Below, in pieces: positions 1 through 4,936 of a DNA stretch of 6,826 bases. Numbering within the stretch: the stretch's first letter is position 1; the number at the start of each line of letters is the position of its first letter. The DNA comes from DASUTW01 sp035513995. Lineage in GTDB: Bacteria; Actinomycetota; UBA4738; CALAEC01. Position numbers and translations under genes: made by a program. Location: contig DATKBL010000181.1 of NCBI GenBank assembly GCA_035513995.1, forward strand, positions 1 through 6,826, in the 5' to 3' direction. The notes below the pieces were generated by a model that saw only the letters and a program-made list of their open reading frames with translations, made no database searches and had not been told where the DNA came from.

Positions 1-289
1 CCGCGGCGCGGCGCTCGAGCTCCCCCATCGGTGGAGGCGGCTCGGGATCCTCTCGGTACCAGTCGGGTGCGGAGCCCCCGAGCAGCCCGAGGTAGTACGC
101 CTCGGACTCGATGAGGTGGTGAAACGTGGCCCGGACGCCGCCGTAGGTTCCGGTGGTCGTCGTCTCGAGCTGCTCGTCGGTGAGCGAGCGGCAGACCGCG
201 AGCAGCTCGCGCGTCGCCCACGTGTTGTGCCGGAACGGATCGAGGAGCGCCTCGTTCACCGCAAGAGCATAGCCGAGGATTTTCGGCAT
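1..289 (-). CDS. DinB-superfamily protein, N-terminal 96 residues (3' end outside window)
   Basis: Reading the minus strand from ATG 289-287 gives an open frame to the window edge, starting MPKILGYALAVNEALLDPF. Residues 21-25 are HNTWA, followed by ELLAVCRSL and, at 56-63, FHHLIESE. The HN-x-WA motif and a His-containing second helix are typical of the DinB/YfiT four-helix metal-binding superfamily, in which three histidines hold a metal; His57 or His58 would be the first ligand. Members include thiol-dependent S-transferases and isomerases using mycothiol or bacillithiol, and many of unknown role. The exact reaction cannot be told from this fragment. There is no Shine-Dalgarno sequence at the usual distance. 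A TACCCT hexamer lies 5 nt before the ATG, so a leaderless mRNA is likely. The gene is divergent from the MerB-like gene, 23 bp away. Family call fairly sure; function unknown. Confidence 0.8.
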   Translation of the reverse strand, partial: MPKILGYALAVNEALLDPFRHNTWATRELLAVCRSLTDEQLETTTTGTYGGVRATFHHLIESEAYYLGLLGGSAPDWYREDPEPPPPMGELERRAA

Positions 290-294
290 CCGAG

Positions 295-304
295 AGGGTA
301 GCCT
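295..304. promoter_or_regulatory. Overlapping divergent -10-like elements for the DinB-like and MerB-like genes
   Basis: The 23 bp between the two divergent start codons (290-312) hold two TANNNT hexamers that share two bases. TAGCCT at 299-304 on the plus strand lies 8 nt before GTG 313. TACCCT on the minus strand (300-295) lies 5 nt before ATG 289. Neither gene has a Shine-Dalgarno sequence at a useful distance. This arrangement fits sigma-70-type -10 boxes driving leaderless transcripts, which are common in Actinomycetota. The -35 region of each promoter would lie inside the opposite gene. The hexamers are seen; their promoter function is inferred. Confidence 0.45.
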
Positions 305-312
305 GACCTCCG

Positions 313-984
313 GTGACCCACGACGCGAGCTTCGACAACGAGGTGCGGCTCGCCCTCTACCGCCTCTTCGTCGACCGCGGCCGGGCACCGGTCCCCGCCG
401 AGATCGCCCGCGAGCTCGGAGAGCCGCTCGTCGACGTGGAAGCCTCGCTCCAGCGGCTCGCCGACGCTCACGTGATCGTGCTGGCGTCGGGGAGCACCTA
501 CGTCTGGATGGCGAACCCCCTGTCGGCGATCCCGACCCCGTTCCGGGTCGAGACGCAGGGGCGCGAGTGGTTCGGCAACTGCATCTGGGACGCGCTGGGG
601 ATCGTGGCGATGCTCGGAGACGACGGCGACGTGCAGACCTGGTGTCCCGACTGCGGCGACGAGATGTCCCTCGCTGTCCGGGCAGGCGAGGTCGCGGGGG
701 AAGGCCTCATCCACTTCGCGGTTCCGGCGGCACGGTGGTGGGAGGACATCGGCTTCACCTGACGAACGATGCTGCTCTTCCGGTCGGAGGAGCACGTCGA
801 GCGGTGGCGGGAGCAGCGCGGGCTGGACCACGGAGCCACGATGAGCGTCGAGCAGGGGTGGCGCCTGGGTCGTGACTGGTACGCGGATCGTCTCTCGCCC
901 GACTGGCGACGCCGCACGCCGGAGGAGGCGCAGCGAGTCTTCGAGGCGAGCGGGCTGACGGGGCCGTTCTGGCGCCTGAGCTAG
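313..984 (+). CDS. MerB-like organomercurial (alkylmercury) lyase, predicted selenoprotein with Sec at in-frame TGA 760-762
   Basis: The frame opens at GTG 313, meets TGA at 760-762, and continues in the same frame to TAG 982-984: 223 residues with Sec150 (E. coli plasmid MerB has 212). MerB cleaves carbon-mercury bonds: two cysteines (96, 159) bind the metal and Asp99 protonates the carbon. Residues 10-80 resemble the MerB winged-helix domain. NCIWDALG at 89-96 places Cys90 and Asp93 on Cys96 and Asp99, and WCPDCG at 110-115 places Cys111 on Cys117. After the TGA, RTMLLFRSEEHVERW matches the segment that follows Cys159 in MerB, so the TGA replaces the catalytic Cys. The 73 downstream codons keep the same GC-rich third positions, and a SECIS-like hairpin lies at 773-794. 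Ordinary annotation would split this gene at 762 and 769 or call it a pseudogene. The natural substrate may not be mercury, since the family is broad and this is a distant member. The gene is divergent from the DinB-like gene and convergent with the BMC operon. No selA, selB, selC or other mer genes are in the window. Confidence 0.85.
773..794 (+). promoter_or_regulatory. Predicted bacterial SECIS element (selenocysteine insertion hairpin)
   Basis: Bases 773-781 (TGCTCTTCC) pair with 786-794 (GGAGGAGCA) over nine consecutive positions: eight Watson-Crick pairs and one G-U (778-789). They close a tetraloop GGTC at 782-785. The stem starts 11 nt after the TGA at 760-762, and the loop starts 20 nt after it. 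Bacterial SECIS elements lie inside the coding sequence just after the UGA and carry a G in the first two loop positions for SelB binding. The E. coli fdhF hairpin, from memory, also presents GGUC at nearly this distance. The bulged U of the fdhF stem is not evident here. The hairpin overlaps codons for a conserved LLFRSEEH segment, so part of the pairing could be incidental. Confidence 0.75.
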
Positions 985-991
985 ACGGCCC
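961..991. terminator. Possible bidirectional stem-loop at the convergent gene ends
   Basis: GGGCCGT at 961-967 is perfectly complementary to ACGGCCC at 985-991, with a 17-nt loop that contains both overlapping stop codons. It lies exactly where the MerB-like gene and the last BMC gene meet, so it could end or slow transcription from both sides. There is no T-run on either strand, so it is not a classical intrinsic terminator, and a 7-bp match in such GC-rich DNA can occur by chance. Confidence 0.3.
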
Positions 992-1268
992 AGGCCTCGC
1001 CGTCGACCTGCACCTCGTCCACGATGCCCACGACGAGCGACCGGATCGGCGCGGTCTCGAGGCCGACGACCTGCCGGGCGGAGTTCCCCTCGTCGATCAG
1101 GAGCACGGTCTCCCCGGCGCCCGCGCCGACCGTGTCGCTGGCCAGGACGTAGCCGCCGTCGGGCTCGCCGTCGGAGCCGAGCAGGTCGCAGACGAGGAGC
1201 GTCCGGCCCTCGAAGGCGGGGTGCTCGATCGTCGACACGACGGTCCCGACGACGCGGGCGATCTTCAT
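981..1268 (-). CDS. BMC-P pentameric shell vertex protein (EutN/CcmL family), copy 1
   Basis: A 95-residue protein of the EutN/CcmL family (about 85-100 residues), whose pentamers cap the twelve vertices of a microcompartment shell. Landmarks are the N-terminal RVVGTVVST strand, LLVCDLLGSDGEP, the DTVGAGAGETVLL segment with the usual GAG turn, NSARQ, and the closing VVGIVDEVQV strand. It starts at ATG 1268, overlapping the previous gene's stop by 4 bp (ATGA), with GAGGAG 5 nt upstream as ribosome binding site. It is the last gene of the operon. Its TAG stop (983-981) lies in the same CTAG as the stop of the convergent MerB-like gene. Family assignment is firm. Confidence 0.93.
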   Translation of the reverse strand: MKIARVVGTVVSTIEHPAFEGRTLLVCDLLGSDGEPDGGYVLASDTVGAGAGETVLLIDEGNSARQVVGLETAPIRSLVVGIVDEVQVDGEAWAV

Positions 1269-1537
1269 CGGAGCTCCTCGACGGCGTCCACGATGCCCAC
1301 GATCGCGTGGTCCACGGGGACGAAGGTCTCGGGGAGGGCCTGGGCGGCCTCGCGGGCTCCGACGAAGTAGATCAGCTCGCCGGGCCCGGCCATCGCCACC
1401 GCGTCGGCCGCGACCACCGGCCGCCCGGAGGGCTCCTTCCGCCGGTCGAGCGGCTGGACGATGAGGAAGCGCACGCCGTCGAGGCCGTCGGCCTTCTCGG
1501 TCGCCACCACGGTCCCGATCACGCGCCCGAGCTGCAT
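1265..1537 (-). CDS. BMC-P pentameric shell vertex protein (EutN/CcmL family), divergent copy 2
   Basis: A 90-residue EutN/CcmL-family protein: RVIGTVVAT at the start, FLIVQPLDRRKEPSG, VVAADAVAM, and a closing AIVGIVDAVEEL strand. It departs from the other two copies in the window: the GAG turn after the conserved Asp-x-Val is replaced by AMAGPGE, and the usual G-S/N-S-A-R-Q motif reads GAREAAQ. It may therefore be a specialised vertex subtype. ATG 1537 overlaps the previous gene's TGA by one base (TGATG), and AAGGAG lies 8 nt upstream. It probably forms pentamers, or possibly mixes with the other copies. Confidence 0.92.
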   Translation of the reverse strand: MQLGRVIGTVVATEKADGLDGVRFLIVQPLDRRKEPSGRPVVAADAVAMAGPGELIYFVGAREAAQALPETFVPVDHAIVGIVDAVEELR

Positions 1538-2136
1538 CAGGCGGGCTCCTTCTCGATGCCCTCGACCCGCGAGAGGAAGCGGGGCTCGGCCGTGAGGTTC
1601 TCCTCCATGCCCTCGTGGAGCCGCGAGATCACGGCGTGGGCCAGGGCTTTGTCGGTGGTCTCGATCCGGGCCAGCGCGGCCTCCACGGCCGCCTCGACGT
1701 CGGCCACCGGTCCGCCGAACAACACGTACCCCTTCCCCCCGAGGCCGTCGGCCAGGCGCACCTCGCGGAGCACCACCCGCGCGGCCTTGACGCCCGCGTC
1801 CGCCGCCAGGACCGAGGCCGCCACCGTCCGCGTCTCCACGACACCGAGCGCCTCGCCCGGGTCCTCGAGACGGGCGCCGCCGATCGCGGTCACCACGTGA
1901 GGGTGGACGTCGGGGAGGAAGACGACGTCGAGCAGGTCGGGCCCGGCGATCTCGCGGCCCGCCTCGACCGCCTCCTCCACGTCGGCGGTGAGCCCGCCGA
2001 CCAGGACCAGGTACTTCCCCGGGTGGACGGTGCCGGCGCGCAGCACCTGGAGCGGCGAGCGCTTGATCATCGCGTCGCCCGCCTCGATGCCCCTGGCGAT
2101 CGAGTCGAACTCGAGGAGCGCGAGCGCCGGGTCCAT
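1537..2136 (-). CDS. BMC-T shell protein, tandem BMC domains, PduT-like, with His in place of the Fe-S cysteine
   Basis: A 199-residue protein with two BMC domains (about 4-90 and 95-180), forming trimers that act as pseudohexagonal shell facets. The first domain closely follows PduT: ALLEFDSIARGIEAGDAM, then residues 34-41 AGTVHPGK. In PduT the residue before PGK is Cys38, and three such cysteines per trimer hold a 4Fe-4S cluster in the central pore. Here position 38 is His. The second domain has ALGVVETRTVAAS and GLGGKGYVLFGG. The pore may thus bind another ligand, another metal, or simply pass metabolites. A C-terminal extension makes it slightly longer than PduT (184 residues). It starts 2 bp after the aldehyde dehydrogenase stop, with TGAGGAT upstream as a modest ribosome binding site. 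Confidence 0.92.
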   Translation of the reverse strand: MDPALALLEFDSIARGIEAGDAMIKRSPLQVLRAGTVHPGKYLVLVGGLTADVEEAVEAGREIAGPDLLDVVFLPDVHPHVVTAIGGARLEDPGEALGVVETRTVAASVLAADAGVKAARVVLREVRLADGLGGKGYVLFGGPVADVEAAVEAALARIETTDKALAHAVISRLHEGMEENLTAEPRFLSRVEGIEKEPA

Positions 2137-2138
2137 CG

Positions 2139-3590
2139 TCAGACGATCCTCAGCGCGCCGACCACGGTGACCCGGCGCTCGCGCGAGAACGTCCGGGGTC
2201 GGGTCATGCCGTCGCCGGTGGGGCTGGCGATCGAGAAGGACGTGAACCCCTCGCCCCCCTCACCGAGGCCCGCGTAGTTCGGGCCGTTGGCCACGAAGAT
2301 CGAGCAGTTCATCGCCCGGGCCATCCGCGTGATCGTCTCCACGTTCGTGGAGTGGATCGAGGCCGTGTGGCGGAAGCGGTGCTCCGAGCGCACGGCGAGG
2401 TCGATCGCTCGCTCCACGTTGGGGACCCGGGTCACGGGCATCACCGGCATCATCTGCTCGGTCCAGACGAGGCTGTGCTCGTTGGGGACCTCGGCCACGA
2501 CGAGCCGCAGGTCCTCGTCGGCGCGCACGCCGATCTCCGCGAGGATCGCCGAGGCGTTCTTGCCGATCCAGGCGGGGTTGATCCTCCCGTGCTTGCCCGG
2601 CTCGCCGAGCTCGTCGAAGATCACGCGCTCGAGCCGCCGCAGCTCATGCTCCTTGAGGACGTACGCCCCGTGTTGGCCCATCGCCCCCACGAGCCGGTCG
2701 GCCACCGCGTCCACGACGATCGTCGTCTTCTCGTCGGTGCAGATCACGTTGTTGTCGAAGGACGCCCCGGCGATGATGTCCCGCGCCGCCTTCTCGACGT
2801 CGGCGGTCTCGTCCACCACGGCGGGTGGGTTCCCGGGGCCGGCGGTCACCGCGCGCTTGTCGGTCTTCAGCGCCTCCTCGACGACGCCGGGGCCGCCGGT
2901 GACCAGCAGCAGGCGGACGTCGGGGTGGTGCATGAGCTCCTTGGCGCTGTCGATCGTGGGCTCGGGGATCCCCGTGACGAGGTTCGCCGGGCCGCCCGCC
3001 GCCACGACTGCGCGGTCGAGTAGGCGGATGTTCTCGGCCGAGACCCCCTTGGCGTTGGGGTGAACGTTGAACACGAGCGCGTTGCCCGCCGACACGATCG
3101 AGATCGTGTTGTTGATGATCGTGGAGGTCGGGTTCGTCGTGGGGGTGATCGAGGCCACCACGCCGAAGGGGGCCCACTCGGTGGCGACCATCCCCAGGTC
3201 GCCGGTCGCCGCCTCGACCTCGAGGTCCTCGGGGCCGGGCGTCTTCGTGGTGACGAGCACGTTCTTTCGCACCTTGTCCTCGGCCCGGCCCAGCCCGGTC
3301 TCCGAGGCGGCCATCTCGGCGAGCCGCTCGCCGTGCTCGAGCATCGACGCCCGGATCGAAGCCACCACGCGCTTCCGTCCCTCCAGCCCCATCGCGCGGA
3401 ACTCGTCGAAGGCGCGGGCCGCGGCCGCCACCGCCTCGCCGATCGAGGGGAAGATGCCGTCGCCGAAGACGTCCTGGCCGGCCTCGGCCAGGGCCTCTTC
3501 TCCCCGGAGCCCGGCGCCGTCGCCCGACCCCAGCCGGGTCTTCACCCGGTCGATGATCGCCTGGATCTCGTCCTGCGAGAGCGCGGTCAC
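2139..3590 (-). CDS. CoA-acylating aldehyde dehydrogenase of the PduP/EutE type, BMC-targeted
   Basis: A 483-residue enzyme expected to oxidise an aldehyde (here probably acetaldehyde from DeoC) to acyl-CoA with NAD+ and CoA inside the microcompartment. The first 20 or so residues (QDEIQAIIDRVKTRL within them) form an amphipathic helix like known encapsulation peptides, followed by a Gly/Ala/Glu-rich linker to about residue 48. Catalytic-domain landmarks are ITPTTNPTSTIINN (148-161), VTGGPG (230-235), AGPGNPPAVVDETAD (250-264) and SFDNNVICTDEK (277-288). Cys284 is the thiol nucleophile in the position of the PduP/EutE cysteine. A late NGPNYAGLGEGGEG segment is also typical. The start is GTG 3590, overlapping the BMC-P stop as GTGA. 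There is no good Shine-Dalgarno, so translation is probably coupled to the gene before it. Substrate is inferred from the neighbouring deoC. Confidence 0.94.
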   Translation of the reverse strand: MTALSQDEIQAIIDRVKTRLGSGDGAGLRGEEALAEAGQDVFGDGIFPSIGEAVAAAARAFDEFRAMGLEGRKRVVASIRASMLEHGERLAEMAASETGLGRAEDKVRKNVLVTTKTPGPEDLEVEAATGDLGMVATEWAPFGVVASITPTTNPTSTIINNTISIVSAGNALVFNVHPNAKGVSAENIRLLDRAVVAAGGPANLVTGIPEPTIDSAKELMHHPDVRLLLVTGGPGVVEEALKTDKRAVTAGPGNPPAVVDETADVEKAARDIIAGASFDNNVICTDEKTTIVVDAVADRLVGAMGQHGAYVLKEHELRRLERVIFDELGEPGKHGRINPAWIGKNASAILAEIGVRADEDLRLVVAEVPNEHSLVWTEQMMPVMPVTRVPNVERAIDLAVRSEHRFRHTASIHSTNVETITRMARAMNCSIFVANGPNYAGLGEGGEGFTSFSIASPTGDGMTRPRTFSRERRVTVVGALRIV

Positions 3591-3889
3591 GAGGCGTCAC
3601 GGTACTTGTGGTACCGCTCCTCCCCGCCGACCTCCCACGTGTCGACGATGGCCATGATCACCGCGTCGCAGGGGCGGTCGCGGGTGGCCTCGGTCTGACG
3701 AGCCGAGCTGCCCTGCGCGAGCATCACGACCTCGTCCACCCCGGCGCCCACGGCGTCCGCCGCCACGACCGACTGTCCGGTCTCCTGGCCGTCCACGTCG
3801 AGCGTGCGCACGACGAGGAGCTTCAGCCCCTCCATCGTGGGCTCCTTGCGGCTGGCCACGAGCGTGCCCGCCACGCGTCCCAGAAGCAC
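3587..3889 (-). CDS. BMC-P pentameric shell vertex protein (EutN/CcmL family), copy 3
   Basis: A 100-residue EutN/CcmL-family protein with RVAGTLVAS, LLVVRTLDVDGQETG, VVAADAVGAG, the GSSARQ motif and a closing VIMAIVDTWEV strand. A short charged tail (GGEERYHKYRDAS) follows the fold and is absent from the other two copies. GTG 3889 is the start, with AAGGAGG 5 nt upstream. It is the first gene after the stem-loop that follows BMC-H, and it is coupled to the aldehyde dehydrogenase by a GTGA overlap. Three BMC-P genes in one operon is a recurring arrangement in several BMC types. Confidence 0.93.
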   Translation of the reverse strand: MLLGRVAGTLVASRKEPTMEGLKLLVVRTLDVDGQETGQSVVAADAVGAGVDEVVMLAQGSSARQTEATRDRPCDAVIMAIVDTWEVGGEERYHKYRDAS

Positions 3890-3910
3890 GTGCGCCTCCT
3901 TCCCGGAGTG

Positions 3911-3940
3911 GGGTGGCGCGGCGGCGAGGCCGCGCCACCC
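3911..3940 (-). other. Perfect 12-bp stem-loop between the BMC-H and BMC-P genes
   Basis: GGGTGGCGCGGC (3911-3922) pairs without mismatch with GCCGCGCCACCC (3929-3940) around a 6-nt loop. It occupies most of the 65-bp gap between the BMC-H stop and the BMC-P ribosome binding site, the longest gap in the operon. No T-run follows on the minus strand, so a complete intrinsic terminator is unlikely. A plausible role is to protect the 3' end of the upstream mRNA or attenuate read-through, so that the main shell protein is made in excess over the vertex protein and enzyme. Structure seen; role inferred. Confidence 0.6.
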
Positions 3941-3954
3941 TCCGCTCCGCTCGA

Positions 3955-4275
3955 TCAGCTGGCCGCGGCCTCGCCGCCCGCCTCGCCCTCGGCCTCGTCG
4001 CGCCGCCCGAGCGGCAGGACCATGTCGATGCTGACGTGCGGCCGCGCGATCACGTGGCTAGCCACCATCTCGCCGACCTTCTCGGCGCCGGCGATGCCGG
4101 CCTGTACCGCGGCCTTCACGGCCGCGACGTCACCGCGCACGACGGCGGTCACGTAGCCGCCGCCCGTCTCCTCGAAGGAGACCAGCTCGACCTTCGCCGC
4201 CTTCACCATCGCGTCGGCGGCCTCGACCATCGCCGGAAAGCTCCGGCACTCGATCATCCCTAGAGCCTCAGCCAT
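3955..4275 (-). CDS. BMC-H hexameric shell protein (PduA/CcmK family)
   Basis: A 106-residue single-domain BMC protein, the only BMC-H in the window and so probably the main facet tile. It starts MAEALGMIECRSFPAMVEA, followed by AADAMVKAAKVELVSFEETGGGYVTAVVRGDVAAVKAAV, in the usual order for the family. Gly38-Gly39-Gly40 lie at the place of the pore-lining loop, suggesting a small uncharged pore. The fold ends near residue 90. The last 17 or so residues are an acidic Gly/Ala/Glu-rich tail of no known role. It starts at ATG 4275 behind a purine-rich ribosome binding site and is followed by the stem-loop at 3911-3940, both consistent with high expression. Confidence 0.95.
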   Translation of the reverse strand: MAEALGMIECRSFPAMVEAADAMVKAAKVELVSFEETGGGYVTAVVRGDVAAVKAAVQAGIAGAEKVGEMVASHVIARPHVSIDMVLPLGRRDEAEGEAGGEAAAS

Positions 4276-4288
4276 CCCTCTCCTCCTC
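4276..4288 (-). promoter_or_regulatory. Strong ribosome binding site of the BMC-H gene
   Basis: The entire 13-nt gap between the stop of the stacked BMC-T gene and the BMC-H ATG reads GAGGAGGAGAGGG on the minus strand. It offers more than one Shine-Dalgarno register, including GGAGG 6 nt before the ATG. It is the most purine-rich spacer in the operon and fixes the BMC-H start at 4275. Confidence 0.7.
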
Positions 4289-4921
4289 CTACCTCGTCGC
4301 CTCTCGTCCCTCGAGCCCCTCGAGCGCGGCGACGGCTGCCTGCCATCCCACGTCGATGTCTCGCTCCTCGCCCCCGAGGTAGATCCGGCCCATCGAGCCG
4401 AACGACCTGACCTCGAGGATGTTGATCTCCGCGGCCTTCTCGGCCTCGTTCGCCGCGAGCGCCGCGTACGCCGCCGGCTCGCACTCGAGCACGTACAGCG
4501 TCTGCCCGGGGATCAGCATCTCCCCGTGGCGCACCCGGTTGATCAGCTGGGCCTGGTGGTCGTCGACCCGCCGGATGATCTGGCTGGAGAGGACCCGCGG
4601 CTTGATGCGCTCCTCCTCCTGCAGCTCGATCGCGTCGAGGATCGCCGCTCCCGCGGCCCGAACCTCGGCCTGCTCGGGCGAGTGCACCTCGAGCATCCCG
4701 AAGTAGCGCTCGACGATCTGCATCCCCGGCTTCACCGTCGTGGACTTCAGCGCCACGTCGGTGAGGCGGTTGATCTCGATCCCGGGAGCGACCTCCACGT
4801 ACACCGAGGCGTCGCCCGCGAGCGGCAGGAAGCCCTGCGCCACGGTCCCCAGGAACGCGGCGTACTGGGGCTGGAGGCTGTCCAGGAAGCAGTACGCCCG
4901 GAGCTCGATCTCCTTGGCCAT
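4289..4921 (-). CDS. BMC-T shell protein of the stacked, gated type (CsoS1D/CcmP-like, BMC-TD)
   Basis: A 210-residue tandem-BMC-domain protein resembling CcmP and CsoS1D, whose trimers stack face to face and form large pores that open and close. Landmarks are ELRAYCFLDSLQPQYAAFLG (6-25), EVAPGIEINRLTDVALK (43-59) and IVERYFGMLEVHS. Glu71-Arg72 match the Glu-Arg pair that gates the CsoS1D pore. The second domain runs from about residue 105, with HQAQLINRVRHGEMLIPG and LECEPAAYAALAANEAEKAA. It is the likely route for bulky molecules such as sugar phosphates or cofactors. I prefer ATG 4921 over the GTG one codon upstream (4924) because GAAGGGA lies 6 nt before the ATG. It lies 15 bp after deoC and 13 bp before BMC-H. 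Confidence 0.92.
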   Translation of the reverse strand: MAKEIELRAYCFLDSLQPQYAAFLGTVAQGFLPLAGDASVYVEVAPGIEINRLTDVALKSTTVKPGMQIVERYFGMLEVHSPEQAEVRAAGAAILDAIELQEEERIKPRVLSSQIIRRVDDHQAQLINRVRHGEMLIPGQTLYVLECEPAAYAALAANEAEKAAEINILEVRSFGSMGRIYLGGEERDIDVGWQAAVAALEGLEGREATR

Positions 4922-4936
4922 CACTCGTCCCTTCGC

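Noticed and set aside
116..301. A plus-strand open frame in the first 300 bases
   Set aside because: The opposite strand encodes a recognisable DinB-superfamily protein; this frame is its shadow.
760..762. The TGA as an ordinary nonsense mutation making the MerB-like gene a pseudogene
   Set aside because: It is the only lesion, it falls exactly at a catalytic Cys position where Sec is chemically sensible, a SECIS-like hairpin follows at the right distance, and codon bias is intact on both sides. It cannot be fully excluded without the sel genes.
769..984. A separate small gene starting at ATG 769
   Set aside because: It is in the same frame as the upstream part, no ribosome binding site at the right distance was seen, and its sequence is the C-terminal piece of the MerB fold.
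313..984. The MerB-like protein as cargo of the microcompartment
   Set aside because: It is on the opposite strand, outside the operon, and its N-terminus is the start of the winged-helix domain rather than an encapsulation-type helix with a linker.
3911..3940. The BMC-H/BMC-P stem-loop as a full intrinsic terminator
   Set aside because: No T-run follows on the minus strand, and the downstream genes belong to the same operon and have no visible promoter of their own.
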